From: Nitrospiraceae bacterium
GTDB lineage: Bacteria > Nitrospirota > Nitrospiria > Nitrospirales > Nitrospiraceae
DNA: 64,000 bases
NCBI GenBank assembly: GCA_035623075.1
Contig: DASPUC010000023.1
Location: 23,481 to 87,480 of the forward strand
Direction of reading: 5' to 3'
Positions 26,849 to 35,336 of this stretch are shown here, in pieces (the first letter of the stretch is position 1; each line of letters begins with the position of its first letter). The translations under genes were made by a program, and so were the position numbers. The notes below the pieces were generated by a model, which made no database searches, had not been told where the DNA came from, and was given only the letters and a program-made list of their open reading frames with translations.

Positions 26849-28936
26849 ATGAAACGCCCGCCGTTCATGCACCCGCTCATTCCGGTCTGTCTCGCGCCTG
26901 TCGCGCTGCTGATTGGTCTGCTCATCCATCTTCTATGGCCTCAACGCATCTGGGTCGACGCGCCCCTGCATGCTGCCATCGAAGCGGTGGGCGGCTTGGC
27001 GGCGATCCTCACGGGGCTGGTGTTACTCGCGCGGAAAGGGGAGTGGGAAGACGAGCGGCTCCAGGGAGTGGCGAGCGGATTACTGGGCATGGGGATACTC
27101 GAAGAGTTCCACGCCGTGTCCTCGATCGGCGAGGGCTTCGTGCTCCTGCGCAGCGCAGCCAGCCTCCTCGGGGGCGTGGCCTTCTCGTTTGTGTGGCATC
27201 CGCGGGGACTGTTCGGTGAGCGGACCAGAGAACTGATTCCCTATCTCGTCACCGCCGTCGTGGTCACCTTCGGGACGGTCGTCATCGCCGCTCCCCAGCA
27301 CCTGCCCCGGTTCACGGTGGAGGACCAATTCGCGCCGATCGCCCTCGCGGTGAACGGCGTCGCCGCCCTCTTGTTCCTCGCCGGTGCGGCGGGGTTTTGG
27401 CTCGAGTCCAGACGGACCGGCAGGCCGGAACATCAGCTCTTGGCATCGTTGGGGATCCTGTTCGGTTTGGCCGAAACGATGTTCCTCTTTTCGGCCCCGT
27501 GGCATAGCGAATGGTGGGTCTGGCATTTCGTGCGATTGGCCGCCTACGTGCTGGCGCTGACGTATGTGAGCCGCGGCTATCTGCGAATGGTCGGAGAAAC
27601 CCGACGCGCGCTGGCGGAGGCCAAACGGTCTGGACGGCGTCTGGCCTCGGAGTACGCGGTGACGCGAGTCTTGGCCGATCCGGTGAGCCTCAAAGACTTC
27701 GGCCACACCGTGTTGCAAGCGATATTGCAAGCGATCGGGGAGAGCCTCGACTGGGAATTGGGTATGTTCTGGGGGGTGGACGAGCCGCAACAGGAACTCC
27801 GGCTTGTCGATCTGTGGCATGCGCCGCAGATGGAGGCGGAGGCGTTCGTGCAGGATAGCCGCGGCCGGACGTTCCGGCGCGGCGAGGGACTCGTCGGACG
27901 AACCTGGGCGGCCGGCAAGCCGATCTGGATTCCCGACGTGGTCGCGGACCCCACGTTCCGGCGGGTCACGATGGCCGAAAAGGTGGGCCTGCGCGGCGCA
28001 TTCGCCTGTCCGGTTCAGAAAGGCGACGAGACCTACGGCGTCATGGAATTTTTCTTCCGTGAAGTCCGTGAGCCGGATCAAGACGACTTCCACATGGTGG
28101 CCAATCTCGGGATGAGGCTCGGTCTGTTCATTGACCGCAAGCGGATCGAAGAGGAACTCCGCCGAACCGAAGCCCGCCTGGTGGAGGAGCAGCGGTTGGC
28201 CGAAGTGGCGCGAGTGGCGGGCGATATCGGCCACGATCTCAAGAACTTGCTCATGCCGATCCAGAGCGGAGCCGCACTCCTGGAGGGAGAATTGCGGGAC
28301 TGTTTCACACAGTTGCCGGAGCCAGCGGTGAACGCGATGAAGCCGGGGTACGAGGTGGCGCAGGAGCTCATCGAGATGATCAGACGATCGTCACACCGCA
28401 TTCACGACCGGGTCAAAGAGATCGCCGATTCGGTGAAGGGCCTGACGCGGCCCCTGCAGTTTGCCCCCTGCCGCGTCACCGACATCGTGTCGGGCGTGTA
28501 CGCGACGCTCCACATCCTGGCCGACGAACGCCAGGTCCTCCTTCGCACGGAGAGGCTCGAGACCCTGCCGGTGATTCAGGCCGATGAAAGCCGGCTCTTC
28601 AACGCCATCTACAACCTGGTGAGCAATGCGATCCCCGAAGTGCCGTCGGGTGGTTCGGTGACCGTGCAGGGCCGCACGGATCCATCAGGGAAAAAGATCG
28701 TGCTGTCGATCATCGACACCGGGAAGGGCATGTCGCCCGAGGTCCGGGACAGTCTCTTCACCTACCAGGCGATCAGCCGCAAAGTCGGCGGGACCGGACT
28801 CGGCACGAAGATCGTGAAAGACGTGGTGGACGCCCATGGAGGCACGATCACGGTCGAAAGCAAGGAAGGGATGGGCACGTCATTCCATGTCACGCTCTCG
28901 GTCGACGGTCCCCCCGCTCGCTCTCGCCTCGCCTAA
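26849..28936 (+). CDS. Membrane-bound GAF-domain histidine kinase
   Basis: 695 residues: seven or eight membrane helices (about 8-250), a GAF domain (about 280-430), a coiled linker, a DHp-like helix with phospho-acceptor His in GDIGHDLKNLLMPIQSG, and an HATPase domain (N-box NAIYNLVSNAI, G1 DTGKGM, G2 GTGLGTKIVKDVV). The GHDLKN H-box resembles that of PrsK/NtrB-like kinases. No response regulator lies next to it, so it is an orphan. The stimulus is unknown; an integral-membrane sensor plus GAF implies a membrane or small-molecule cue. Confidence 0.9.
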   Translation: MKRPPFMHPLIPVCLAPVALLIGLLIHLLWPQRIWVDAPLHAAIEAVGGLAAILTGLVLLARKGEWEDERLQGVASGLLGMGILEEFHAVSSIGEGFVLLRSAASLLGGVAFSFVWHPRGLFGERTRELIPYLVTAVVVTFGTVVIAAPQHLPRFTVEDQFAPIALAVNGVAALLFLAGAAGFWLESRRTGRPEHQLLASLGILFGLAETMFLFSAPWHSEWWVWHFVRLAAYVLALTYVSRGYLRMVGETRRALAEAKRSGRRLASEYAVTRVLADPVSLKDFGHTVLQAILQAIGESLDWELGMFWGVDEPQQELRLVDLWHAPQMEAEAFVQDSRGRTFRRGEGLVGRTWAAGKPIWIPDVVADPTFRRVTMAEKVGLRGAFACPVQKGDETYGVMEFFFREVREPDQDDFHMVANLGMRLGLFIDRKRIEEELRRTEARLVEEQRLAEVARVAGDIGHDLKNLLMPIQSGAALLEGELRDCFTQLPEPAVNAMKPGYEVAQELIEMIRRSSHRIHDRVKEIADSVKGLTRPLQFAPCRVTDIVSGVYATLHILADERQVLLRTERLETLPVIQADESRLFNAIYNLVSNAIPEVPSGGSVTVQGRTDPSGKKIVLSIIDTGKGMSPEVRDSLFTYQAISRKVGGTGLGTKIVKDVVDAHGGTITVESKEGMGTSFHVTLSVDGPPARSRLA

Positions 28937-29075
28937 CGCCTCACGTGCCGCAAGCTCTCAGCCATCAACTCTCAGCTCTTTGGTCGTGCCATACGCGATA
29001 AGCCATAAGCTCCTATCTGCAGTTCCCGTTCGTGCCATACGCTATACGCCATACGCTCGTATCCGCAGTTCCCGC
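28937..29075. repeat. Period-7 repeat block after the kinase
   Basis: GCAAGCTCTCAGCCATCAAC and CTCTCAGCTC heptads are followed by CATACGCGATAAGCCATAAGC and CATACGCTATACGCCATACG units. The CAGTTCCCG spacer occurs twice. It separates convergent genes and could act as a terminator. Confidence 0.75.
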
Positions 29076-29083
29076 CAGTCTCT

Positions 29084-30259
29084 CTATTGGGCGCTGGCCC
29101 GCAGCCCGTTCTTCTGAAAATGATTCGGCAGCGGCATGATGCAGTTCGGGTTGAACCCCGCCGCCTTCAGAGTATCGATGCTGCCCAGGACTTTGTCCTC
29201 CTGCAGATCGATCACCGTGATGGACCCGTCGCTCATCCCTTCCAAATTGAGAAAGCTGTTTTGGACGAACAGGTACCGTTCGTCAGGCGACAGGACCGTA
29301 TGATGGGCGCCCCCCGCCGTTGAGACAGCTTTGAGAAACTTCGGCTGCCGCGGATCGGTATTGTCGTACAGATTGACGAACCCCGGCTTGGCCGTGGTGA
29401 CGAACAGACGGTCTCCCTTCTTGTTGTACATCATTTCCAACGGCATCCCTTGTTCACGTGGACCGAAGTCATCAATCTGATTGAACGAGAAGGCCTTGGT
29501 CTTAGGATCCCAGACCCCCACCCATAGCGTCCCTTCCAACATGTTGGTGACGTGTACGACCGGCGGATTCGCGTTCGGCGAGAACATGACCTCGACGGGA
29601 GCCGCCTTGGCGGGAGACGGCTTCGATGAGACCTTATAGGTGGACAGGACTTTCCCGGTACTCGCTTCCAACATAGTAACCGTCTCACCCGCCTCCGACA
29701 TGTCCGGTTTGACAGTGCTCGTGACCAGAATGCGATCAATGCCGTTGTGAATGGCAATGCCGTGCGGATAGAGGATAAAGGCCTCCGACGGCTGGGCCGC
29801 GCTGATCGTTTTGATCGGCTGGTCCTTCACGGCGTCTCCCATAATCACGTTGCTCGAGCCCATGCAGGTCAGAAACCATGTCTTGTTGTCTTCCGACACC
29901 ACGATGTCTTCGCCGAGCTGACAGTCCGGCACGGGGATGGCGCGCAGCCGGTAGGGAAACTGGGTGAGATTGACGACGTGGAGGAGGGGTTTCCCCAAGG
30001 CCGTGATGTAGGCTTTGCTCTTATCGCGGTTGAAAAAAATGTGGTGGGCGACGAGGTCGGACGGAAGCGGGATCTCCATCAGGATCTTCCCGAAGTCTGA
30101 CGACGCGGGATCAATGTCCATGATCGCGATCCCTTCCCGCCTCACCTTCTGATCAGGCTTACTCTCAAAGTTCAACAGGGCCAGAATCTCCGCCGAGGCC
30201 AGAGACGTACACGCAAGACACAGCCCGACGGCGAACGAGCAGAGTCGGAGCAGTTTCAT
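29084..30259 (-). CDS. Secreted YncE-like beta-propeller protein
   Basis: A 391-residue exported protein with a signal peptide (MKLLRLCSFAVGLCLACTSL, predicted cut after ASA) and repeated propeller blades such as YITALGKPLLHVVNL, HHTVLSPDERYLFVQNS and DGSITVIDLQEDKVLGSID. Such YVTN/cytochrome-D1-like seven-bladed propellers occur in the periplasm and often lack known substrates. The start at 30259 is chosen because GGAGG lies 7 bases upstream; 30283 is also open. It is monocistronic. Confidence 0.88.
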   Translation of the reverse strand: MKLLRLCSFAVGLCLACTSLASAEILALLNFESKPDQKVRREGIAIMDIDPASSDFGKILMEIPLPSDLVAHHIFFNRDKSKAYITALGKPLLHVVNLTQFPYRLRAIPVPDCQLGEDIVVSEDNKTWFLTCMGSSNVIMGDAVKDQPIKTISAAQPSEAFILYPHGIAIHNGIDRILVTSTVKPDMSEAGETVTMLEASTGKVLSTYKVSSKPSPAKAAPVEVMFSPNANPPVVHVTNMLEGTLWVGVWDPKTKAFSFNQIDDFGPREQGMPLEMMYNKKGDRLFVTTAKPGFVNLYDNTDPRQPKFLKAVSTAGGAHHTVLSPDERYLFVQNSFLNLEGMSDGSITVIDLQEDKVLGSIDTLKAAGFNPNCIMPLPNHFQKNGLRASAQ

Positions 30260-30795
30260 CGAAGAACCTCCAGTGACAGACATGCGATGCCTCCTTTGGA
30301 TGTAAGATCCGGTTGGAAAACGTTGTCAGGATCGTTGATACGACATGCCGCACTATAGCGCGATCACATGGGTGGAGTCTTATCCGAGCGTCTGGGTCTC
30401 TTGATCGTGTGATGCTCGGCCGCAGCTCACTTGACTGAGCGTCCGAGAGACTTTGCTGATGAACACAACGAGCGAGCTTGGAAGGACCATGTTATTCAAC
30501 GCCCGCATGGAAATCCCTCCGACATCTTCCCAACCATCAAGCTCTGTACTCCTCTCCGAGGATTGAATCAACAGCTGCCGGATCCCTCACGCCGCTCGCT
30601 CTTAGCTATCAGCCATCAGCGATAAGCCCGTCCCGCGAGTCGCGCCTGTCCCGCCCGTCTCGCTCTCAGCGATCAGCTCTCAGCACTCAGCACTTCCGGC
30701 CCGCCTCCCGCTCAAGGTTCTTAGGCGCAACCTTCCTAGAGTTGGAGGCGGGGAGGTAGCTGGCGTTCCCAGGATGAATTGGCTAGACTACGGAC
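30260..30795. other. Gene-poor gap with repeats
   Basis: About 540 bases. It holds the 5' region of the propeller gene on the minus strand and heptad repeats AGCTATCAGCCATCAGC and CTCAGCGATCAGCTCTCAGC (30600-30690). A short CAACCTTCCTAGAGTTGGAGG segment follows. No gene is supported; the open frames here lack SD and family resemblance. Confidence 0.6.
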
Positions 30796-30807
30796 AGGAG
30801 GTGAGTG

Positions 30808-31098
30808 ATGAGTATCCGGCAATTGCTCCGGTCTAAGAGAAGGAAAATTCTTGAGATTGCCGCGCGCCATGGGGCACGGAAAGTGCGTGTGTTTGGATCG
30901 GTGGCGCGGGGAAAGACTCGGCGAGGAAGCGACATCGACCTCCTGGTTGAGATGGATGAAGGCCGGAGCCTGCTCGATCATGCCGCACTCATTCTCGACT
31001 TGGAGCGTTTACTCAGGCGCCCGGTCTACGTGGCTTCGGAACGGGGGCTCCGTCCACCCGTCCGGAAACAAGTGTTGAAAGACGCGATCACCTTATGA
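30808..31098 (+). CDS. MNT-domain nucleotidyltransferase antitoxin
   Basis: A 96-residue minimal nucleotidyltransferase with the active-site pattern VFGSVARGKTRRGSDIDLLV (GS-x9-D-x-D). In MntA/HepT systems this enzyme neutralises HepT by transferring AMP to a Tyr. ATG 30808 is preferred to GTG 30805, with AGGAGGTG at 30796-30803. The stop overlaps the start of the HepT reading frame (ATGA), but that partner carries a nonsense codon, so this antitoxin may be orphaned. Confidence 0.92.
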   Translation: MSIRQLLRSKRRKILEIAARHGARKVRVFGSVARGKTRRGSDIDLLVEMDEGRSLLDHAALILDLERLLRRPVYVASERGLRPPVRKQVLKDAITL

Positions 31099-31448
31099 GG
31101 GATGATCGCTAGCGCATTCAAGACATTATCGACGCGATTAAACGGATCGAACGCTATGCGAAGCGTGGCCGGCGCGTCTTCGAGGAAGACGAACTGGTCC
31201 ACACATGGATGATTCACCACATTCAGATCATTGGCGAAGCAGCCAGCAAGCTCACCCCTCCCTTCCGCAAAACGCATCACGGCATACCGTGGCCCCAGAT
31301 TATCAAAATGCGCCATGTCTTGGTTCATGACTATTTCGGAATCGATCTGGCCGAAGTCTGGGCCGCTGTGGTACGGGACCTGCCCACCCTCAAGAAACAA
31401 ATTAGTAACATCCTCAAGCGCCCGACCAAGCGCCCGTCAAAGAACTAA
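31095..31448 (+). pseudogene. HepT-type (DUF86) toxin interrupted by TAG at codon 6
   Basis: The frame begins MRDDR, then TAG (31110-31112), then continues RIQDIIDAIKRIERYAKRG without further stops to 31448. It matches the HepT N-terminus, where a Gln (CAG) is common at the stop position; a single C-to-T change would explain it. The conserved RX4HXY motif (RHVLVHDY) is intact. The next in-frame ATG (31209) would lose about a third of the protein. Most likely it is an inactivated HEPN toxin; readthrough cannot be excluded. Confidence 0.85.
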
Positions 31449-31857
31449 GCTGACATTCCCCCCCCCTTGCCCCTCCCTCGACTGGGCTCGGCCTGCGACG
31501 AGCTCCCCTCGACATGCTCGGGGCCTGAGCTGGTCGAAGGCAGTCGAGTCGGACGGTGAGCCGCCCATCGACTTCGCTCAGGGCTGTGAGCTTGTCGAAC
31601 GGTCAAACCGTCGAAGGGCCTCACGTCTCGCAAGCTCTCAGCTCTTTGGTCCTGCCATACGCTATAAGCCATACGCCATACGCTCTTGCTTCCCGGCCTT
31701 CTCACTCCTTACTTCTCACTGTTCACACCGCGTTCCACTCGCCTCGCCCAACGCCTCGTAAATACTTCCATTTCGGCCTCCTTCCGTTGATTTCGCGGAG
31801 TGAAAACGGTATCTCCATGCACGCTGAAAAATGCGCTGTACAGGCCGGGGAGGGAGT
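31449..31857. repeat. Repeat cluster: CTTCGAC/GCTCAGG units, heptads and an ORF6N leader copy
   Basis: Positions 31495-31625 contain several inverted variants of the GACATGCTCGGGGCCTGAGC / GACTTCGCTCAGGGCTGTGA family with CGAAGGG ends. 31625-31690 carry heptads. 31757-31850 resembles 34672-34780, the leader of a decayed ORF6N copy. No gene is supported. Confidence 0.65.
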
Positions 31858-32375
31858 ATGGGTGTACTGATACCTCGCGAGCAAATTGAGCAGAGAATCC
31901 TCGTGATCCGGGGTCATCGGGTCATGTTGGATTCGGATTTGGCTTCTCTGTATGGAGTCACAACCTTCAATCTCAACAAGGCCGTAAAGCGAAACATCGA
32001 TCGGTTCCCGGAAGACTTTATGTTTCAATTAGCGACCGAAGAAGCCGCGGCTTTGAGATTCCAAATTGGAATATCAAAGAGCCAAGGAAGGGGAGGACGG
32101 CGATATCCACCTTATGTTTTCACAGAACAAGGTGTGGCCATGCTCTCTGTGTGCTGAGGAGCAAACGGGCTATTCAAGTCAACATCGCCATCATGCGCGC
32201 ATTCGTGAAGCTCCGCGACCTCGCCGGAAGCCATAAAGAGTTGGCAGCCAAATTGCAACAACTCGAACGAAAAGTTGGTGGACATGACACGCAGATCCGA
32301 TCCCTCTTCGAAGCCATCCGCCAGCTCATGGAGCCGCCCCCGCCGAAATCCCGCCGCATCGGATTCAAGACGTGA
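31858..32375 (+). pseudogene. Frameshifted ORF6N-domain DNA-binding protein
   Basis: The first frame (from ATG 31858) encodes an ORF6N/KilA-N-type domain: [37 protein letters not shown] and [13 protein letters not shown]. It then ends at a TGA near 32155. The protein continues in the +1-shifted frame as [20 protein letters not shown] and a coiled coil to 32375. Removing GT from GTGTGCTG (about 32148-32153) restores one frame. ORF6N proteins occur in phages and mobile elements and are presumed DNA-binding regulators. Confidence 0.85.
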
Positions 32376-32438
32376 AGGGAAGCGATCACGCCTTCCAAAG
32401 CTGCCGCTTGAACAACAGGATTGAATTAGCGTATATAC

Positions 32439-32738
32439 ATGAATACGTTTGCCTGGGATATCGCCAAAGCGATAGCCAACTTTGAAAAACACGGTGTTCC
32501 GTTTGAGGAAGCAGCCACCGTCTTCGGTGATCCCGACGGAATGGACGGGGTAGATGCGGCGCACTCGACACATGAGCATAGGCGCCAACGCATCGGGCAA
32601 TCGGTGACAGGCCGTATTCTGTTTGTCGTGTATACCGTGCGGAGGATCGCCCATGAGAAGAAAACGACGCTTCGCATCATCAGCGCCAGGCAGGCGAGCC
32701 GGCGCGAGCGTGAAGCATATGCCGGATTCAGAGATTGA
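32439..32738 (+). CDS. brnT: BrnT-family toxin
   Basis: A 99-residue DUF497 ribonuclease toxin. Conserved segments: FAWDIAKAIANFEKHGVPFE, ATVFGDP, RRQRIGQSVTGRILFVVYT and RIISARQASRREREAY. BrnT cuts RNA and is held inactive by BrnA, with which it co-represses the operon. ATG 32439 has no strong SD. It overlaps the antitoxin gene, which follows on the same strand as usual for brnTA. Confidence 0.93.
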   Translation: MNTFAWDIAKAIANFEKHGVPFEEAATVFGDPDGMDGVDAAHSTHEHRRQRIGQSVTGRILFVVYTVRRIAHEKKTTLRIISARQASRREREAYAGFRD

Positions 32739-32949
32739 TTTCTCCGATATTCCCGAACTGACCGAGGCAGAGCTCAAACGCATGCGTCGGGTCGGCAGAC
32801 CGTCCACCGGCATGGCCAAGCAACTGATTGCGATCCGGCTCTCACCGCGTCTGCTTGCTCAGCTACGGAAGATGGCAGCGAAGCAGAAGAAACCGTATCA
32901 GACGCTCATCCATGAGCTCTTGGAGAAAGCCGCCTCACACGCCGCGTGA
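32719..32949 (+). CDS. brnA: BrnA-family antitoxin
   Basis: A 76-residue protein with the BrnA features DFSDIPELTEAELKRMRRVG, then GRPSTG and a ribbon-helix-helix (AIRLSPRLLAQLRKMAAKQ, YQTLIHELLEKAA). It binds BrnT through its N-terminus and operator DNA through the C-terminal RHH. The start is ambiguous: ATG 32719 gives the compact form, while ATG 32653 has a better SD (GGAGGA at 32641-32646) and adds 22 residues inside brnT. Confidence 0.9.
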   Translation: MPDSEIDFSDIPELTEAELKRMRRVGRPSTGMAKQLIAIRLSPRLLAQLRKMAAKQKKPYQTLIHELLEKAASHAA

Positions 32950-32954
32950 CATCG

Positions 32955-33130
32955 TGTGTTTGGTTCTTCTGGTTTATGCGGTTTGTTTCGTGCGTTTGGT
33001 CTGATCAACGAGATAGACCGATCTCGCTCTTAGCGATCAGCCATCAGCTCTTTGGCCCTGCCATAAGCTATACGCTATAAGCCATAAGCTCTTGCTCCCT
33101 CGGCCATCAGCTCTCAGCACTCCGCACTTC
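32955..33130. repeat. TGGTT units, 25-bp unit and heptads
   Basis: GTTTGGTTCTTCTGGTTTAT units are followed by the 25-bp unit at 33003-33027 (copy of 26279-26303) and then AGCGATCAGCCATCAGCTC heptads and ATAAGCTATACGC units. The family order matches the cluster at 26246-26400 in part. Confidence 0.7.
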
Positions 33131-33157
33131 CGGCCCGCGTGCCGCCGTCTAATCCGC

Positions 33158-33565
33158 TTACCACGGCGTCCCATCTCGTTTTGTAATCAGGACCGTCCGA
33201 GCCCTATCCTCCTGGTCGTACGTGACGACGGCTCGTCCTTCTGATCCTTGCAGCGCAGTCAATTCCAAAGGCCACAGGACCAACTCAGCAAGTCCGATCG
33301 TGAACAGATCCGCAGCGACATAAGGAACGATGCGTAACTTTGATGCGCCGTGATTCCCGTCGATAAACTCGTACACCTCGGTCCGCTCATTCGCCTTCGC
33401 CACGTCACTGGTCTTTGGCGTCCCAAACACCGACATCACCTGAGGACGGGTACTACCGACCTTCACTTGGTCGACCGGAACGGACGGTGGCGCCGTCGCG
33501 GCTTTATAGATCGAACAACCTGGTGCTGCGAATCCCATCAGTAGGAGCGCAATGATCAGTCTCAT
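33158..33565 (-). CDS. SmpA/OmlA-like lipoprotein
   Basis: A 135-residue predicted lipoprotein: MRLIIALLLMGFAAPGCSIY with a plausible lipobox Cys at about residue 17, then GSTRPQVMSVFGTPKTS, the pattern of the BamE/SmpA-like fold (turn between helix and strand). A mid-protein hydrophobic segment (IVPYVAADLFTIGLAELVLW) follows. The start at 33565 has AGGAGGT upstream; the frame is open to 33646. It resembles the protein at 40196-40591 in its first 40 residues. The function is unknown; the envelope is the likely site. Confidence 0.75.
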   Translation of the reverse strand: MRLIIALLLMGFAAPGCSIYKAATAPPSVPVDQVKVGSTRPQVMSVFGTPKTSDVAKANERTEVYEFIDGNHGASKLRIVPYVAADLFTIGLAELVLWPLELTALQGSEGRAVVTYDQEDRARTVLITKRDGTPW

Positions 33566-33969
33566 AACCCACCTCCTGCTCTTTGTCAGAGCACCTTCAC
33601 AACTCAATCTCCGAATGGAAACACCTCGCACCAATCTAATCGGCATAAATCGTGCCGTCTGGCAGAAAAATGGATGAGCTCAGAATTTCTAGGAAATTAG
33701 GAAGGGGAGGATCTGAGACAGAAAGACGAGATGAATCTGAATTGATTCCTGCCCGAATCTCGTTCGATTCTCAGGCACTTTTGGCGTCATTGGCTATCGG
33801 CCATCAGCTATCAGCTCTTTGCTCGTGCCATACGCTCTTGTCGGCGCTTCATGCCTCACGTCCTTGACACCAGCCCCATCGTTATTCAGTTGGATGACTT
33901 TCGTCCTAGAGTGCGCTAGACTCCGACCCGATGGTATGAGACCGCAAGCAGGGCAGGGGTCATGACAGA
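33566..33969. other. Gap between lipoprotein and DUF4258 genes
   Basis: 400 bases with no supported gene. It contains a few heptad units (33785-33845, GGCTATCGGCCATCAGC, CATACGCTC) and an A/T-richer stretch near 33660-33770. The upstream region of the DUF4258 gene (33880-33969) shows no convincing promoter. Confidence 0.5.
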
Positions 33970-34257
33970 ATGAGTCAATTTCGCCTGGTCTTTCGGGTCC
34001 ATGCGATTCAGCGGATGTTTCAACGCAGGATCAGCAAGGAAGAAGTGAAACAGGTGATTGCAACTGGGGAAACCATTGAAACCTACGCGACGGATAAGCC
34101 CTTTCCCAGTCGACTCATACTGGGATGGAGTGGATCTCGACCCATACATGTCGTGGCGGCTGACGATGCTCATGCCCAAGAAACAATCATCGTCACGGTG
34201 TATCAGCCAGATGCTGTAGAGTGGGAAACCGGATTCAAGAGGAGGAAGCCTCGATGA
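33970..34257 (+). CDS. DUF4258 toxin-like protein
   Basis: A 95-residue protein of the DUF4258 type: FRVHAIQRMFQRRISKEEVK, ATGETIETYA, PSRLILGWSGSRPIHVVAAD and TIIVTVYQPD. The family is usually paired with a YgiT-type zinc-finger protein and is considered a RelE-like RNase toxin, although activity is little tested. Here the partner starts within its stop codon (ATGA), supporting a toxin-antitoxin unit in toxin-first order. Confidence 0.88.
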   Translation: MSQFRLVFRVHAIQRMFQRRISKEEVKQVIATGETIETYATDKPFPSRLILGWSGSRPIHVVAADDAHAQETIIVTVYQPDAVEWETGFKRRKPR

Positions 34258-34481
34258 TGTGTGTGATTTGCAAGACTGGCGAGACACAGCCTGGTACAGC
34301 CACGGTGACGCTCGAGCGTGACGGGGCAACAGTCGTAATCAAAGGAGTCCCGGCGCGCGTGTGTAAGAATTGCGGGGAAGAATACGTTGAAGAAAGCGTC
34401 ACCTCTCATCTGTTGAAGACGGCCGAAGAGGCGGTGCGTGCCGGGGTCCAAGTGGACGTCAGAACCTACGCAGCTGCCTAG
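34254..34481 (+). CDS. YgiT-type zinc-finger antitoxin
   Basis: A 75-residue protein with two CxxC pairs (CVIC near residue 3 and CKNC near 38) forming the YgiT/MqsA N-terminal zinc finger. The GVPARVCKNCGEEY segment is characteristic. The C-terminal DNA-binding domain of MqsA is missing, as in other short YgiT proteins paired with DUF4258. ATG 34254 follows GGAGG; the frame is open from 34221. Confidence 0.9.
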   Translation: MMCVICKTGETQPGTATVTLERDGATVVIKGVPARVCKNCGEEYVEESVTSHLLKTAEEAVRAGVQVDVRTYAAA

Positions 34482-34489
34482 TACCTTCG

Positions 34490-34670
34490 GCCTCTCGCCT
34501 TACGCCTCACGTCTTACGTTTCGCGTCCTTCCCCTTGCCCCTTGCCTCTCGCCTGCCCTGTTCTTAGCTATCAGCCATCAGCTATCAGCTGTCAGCTCTC
34601 AGCACTTCCGAGCCGCCTCCCGTCTTCTGTCTCATTCCTTCTCACTTCTCACTTTCAACAGGCACCCAAC
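34490..34670. repeat. Heptad repeat block
   Basis: TTAGCTATCAGCCATCAGC, TATCAGCTGTCAGCTCTCAGC-like units (34563-34608) are flanked by CCTCACGTCTTACG-type units and TTCTCACTTCTCACTTTC. Noncoding. Confidence 0.65.
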
Positions 34671-34671
34671 C

Positions 34672-34880
34672 CCTCGCAAATACTTCTATTTTGGCTATCC
34701 CTCCGTTGATTTCGGTCAATGAAAACTGTATCTCTCTGTGGCCTCGGGGATACACCCCACATACTGAGAGAGGAGCATGCTCGCTGTGGTACCTCGCAGG
34801 CAGATTGAACAGACGATCAAGGTCACAAATAGTGACCTAAAAATCATGCGTGGACAGGAGAGATTGTGGGACTGAAACGG
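34672..34880 (+). pseudogene. Decayed second copy of the ORF6N gene leader and start
   Basis: 34672-34740 matches 31757-31815 (CTCGCAAATACTTCTATTTTGG versus CTCGTAAATACTTCCATTTC and the following CCGTTGATTTCG). After ATG 34777 it encodes MLAVVPRRQIEQTIKV, matching the ORF6N start PREQIEQRI, before similarity is lost. It is a remnant of a duplicated module. Confidence 0.7.
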
Positions 34881-34928
34881 ATTTTCATGCTACCCCGTGC
34901 CGCCCGAATTCACCGCATAATGGTGGAG

Positions 34929-34957
34929 TTGACATTATGTCAGATATGACATACGAT
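34929..34957 (+). promoter_or_regulatory. Promoter and palindromic operator of the HigBA-type module
   Basis: TTGACA (34929-34934), 17-base spacer, TACGAT (34952-34957). The spacer contains a perfect dyad ATGTCA-GATA-TGACAT (34937-34952), exactly where an autoregulating XRE antitoxin would block RNA polymerase. Confidence 0.7.
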
Positions 34958-34980
34958 CTTGTTCCGAAACAGGTTGGTGT

Positions 34981-35334
34981 GTGAGGAGATCCAGAGGAGA
35001 CAAACCTCTGGTCTGGCTCCGGGGTGAGGTCAAAACACCGCCTTTTTCCCAAGCTGGGCGACTCGAAGCAGGATATCTCCTCAGATTATTGCAACAAGGA
35101 GAATCGCTTGGGCTTCCGCACTCACGGCCTATGCCGGTCATCGGATCACGATGTCATGAATTGCGCATTAATGACGAGGCCGGCACGTTTCGCATCATAT
35201 ATAGGGCGGATACCGACGCGGTTGTCATCCTCGATGTCTTCATGAAGAAGACACCGCAGACACCACAATCGGTCATTGCATCCTGTAAGCGCCGACTCCG
35301 CGAGTACGAGCGACAGGGTGAGGGAGGGGAGTAA
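34981..35334 (+). CDS. HigB/RelE-like (phage Gp49-type) toxin
   Basis: About 117 residues: KPLVWLRGEVKTPPFSQAGR, RLEAGYLLRLLQQGESLGLP, SRPMPVIGSRCHELRI, FRIIYRADTDAVVILDVFMK and KTPQTPQ are the hallmarks of the HigB/Gp49-like mRNA-interferase family. The start is GTG 34981, directly after the promoter; no ATG fits. The XRE antitoxin gene follows by two bases. It appears intact and is probably repressed through the upstream dyad. Confidence 0.9.
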   Translation: MRRSRGDKPLVWLRGEVKTPPFSQAGRLEAGYLLRLLQQGESLGLPHSRPMPVIGSRCHELRINDEAGTFRIIYRADTDAVVILDVFMKKTPQTPQSVIASCKRRLREYERQGEGGE

Positions 35335-35336
35335 CC

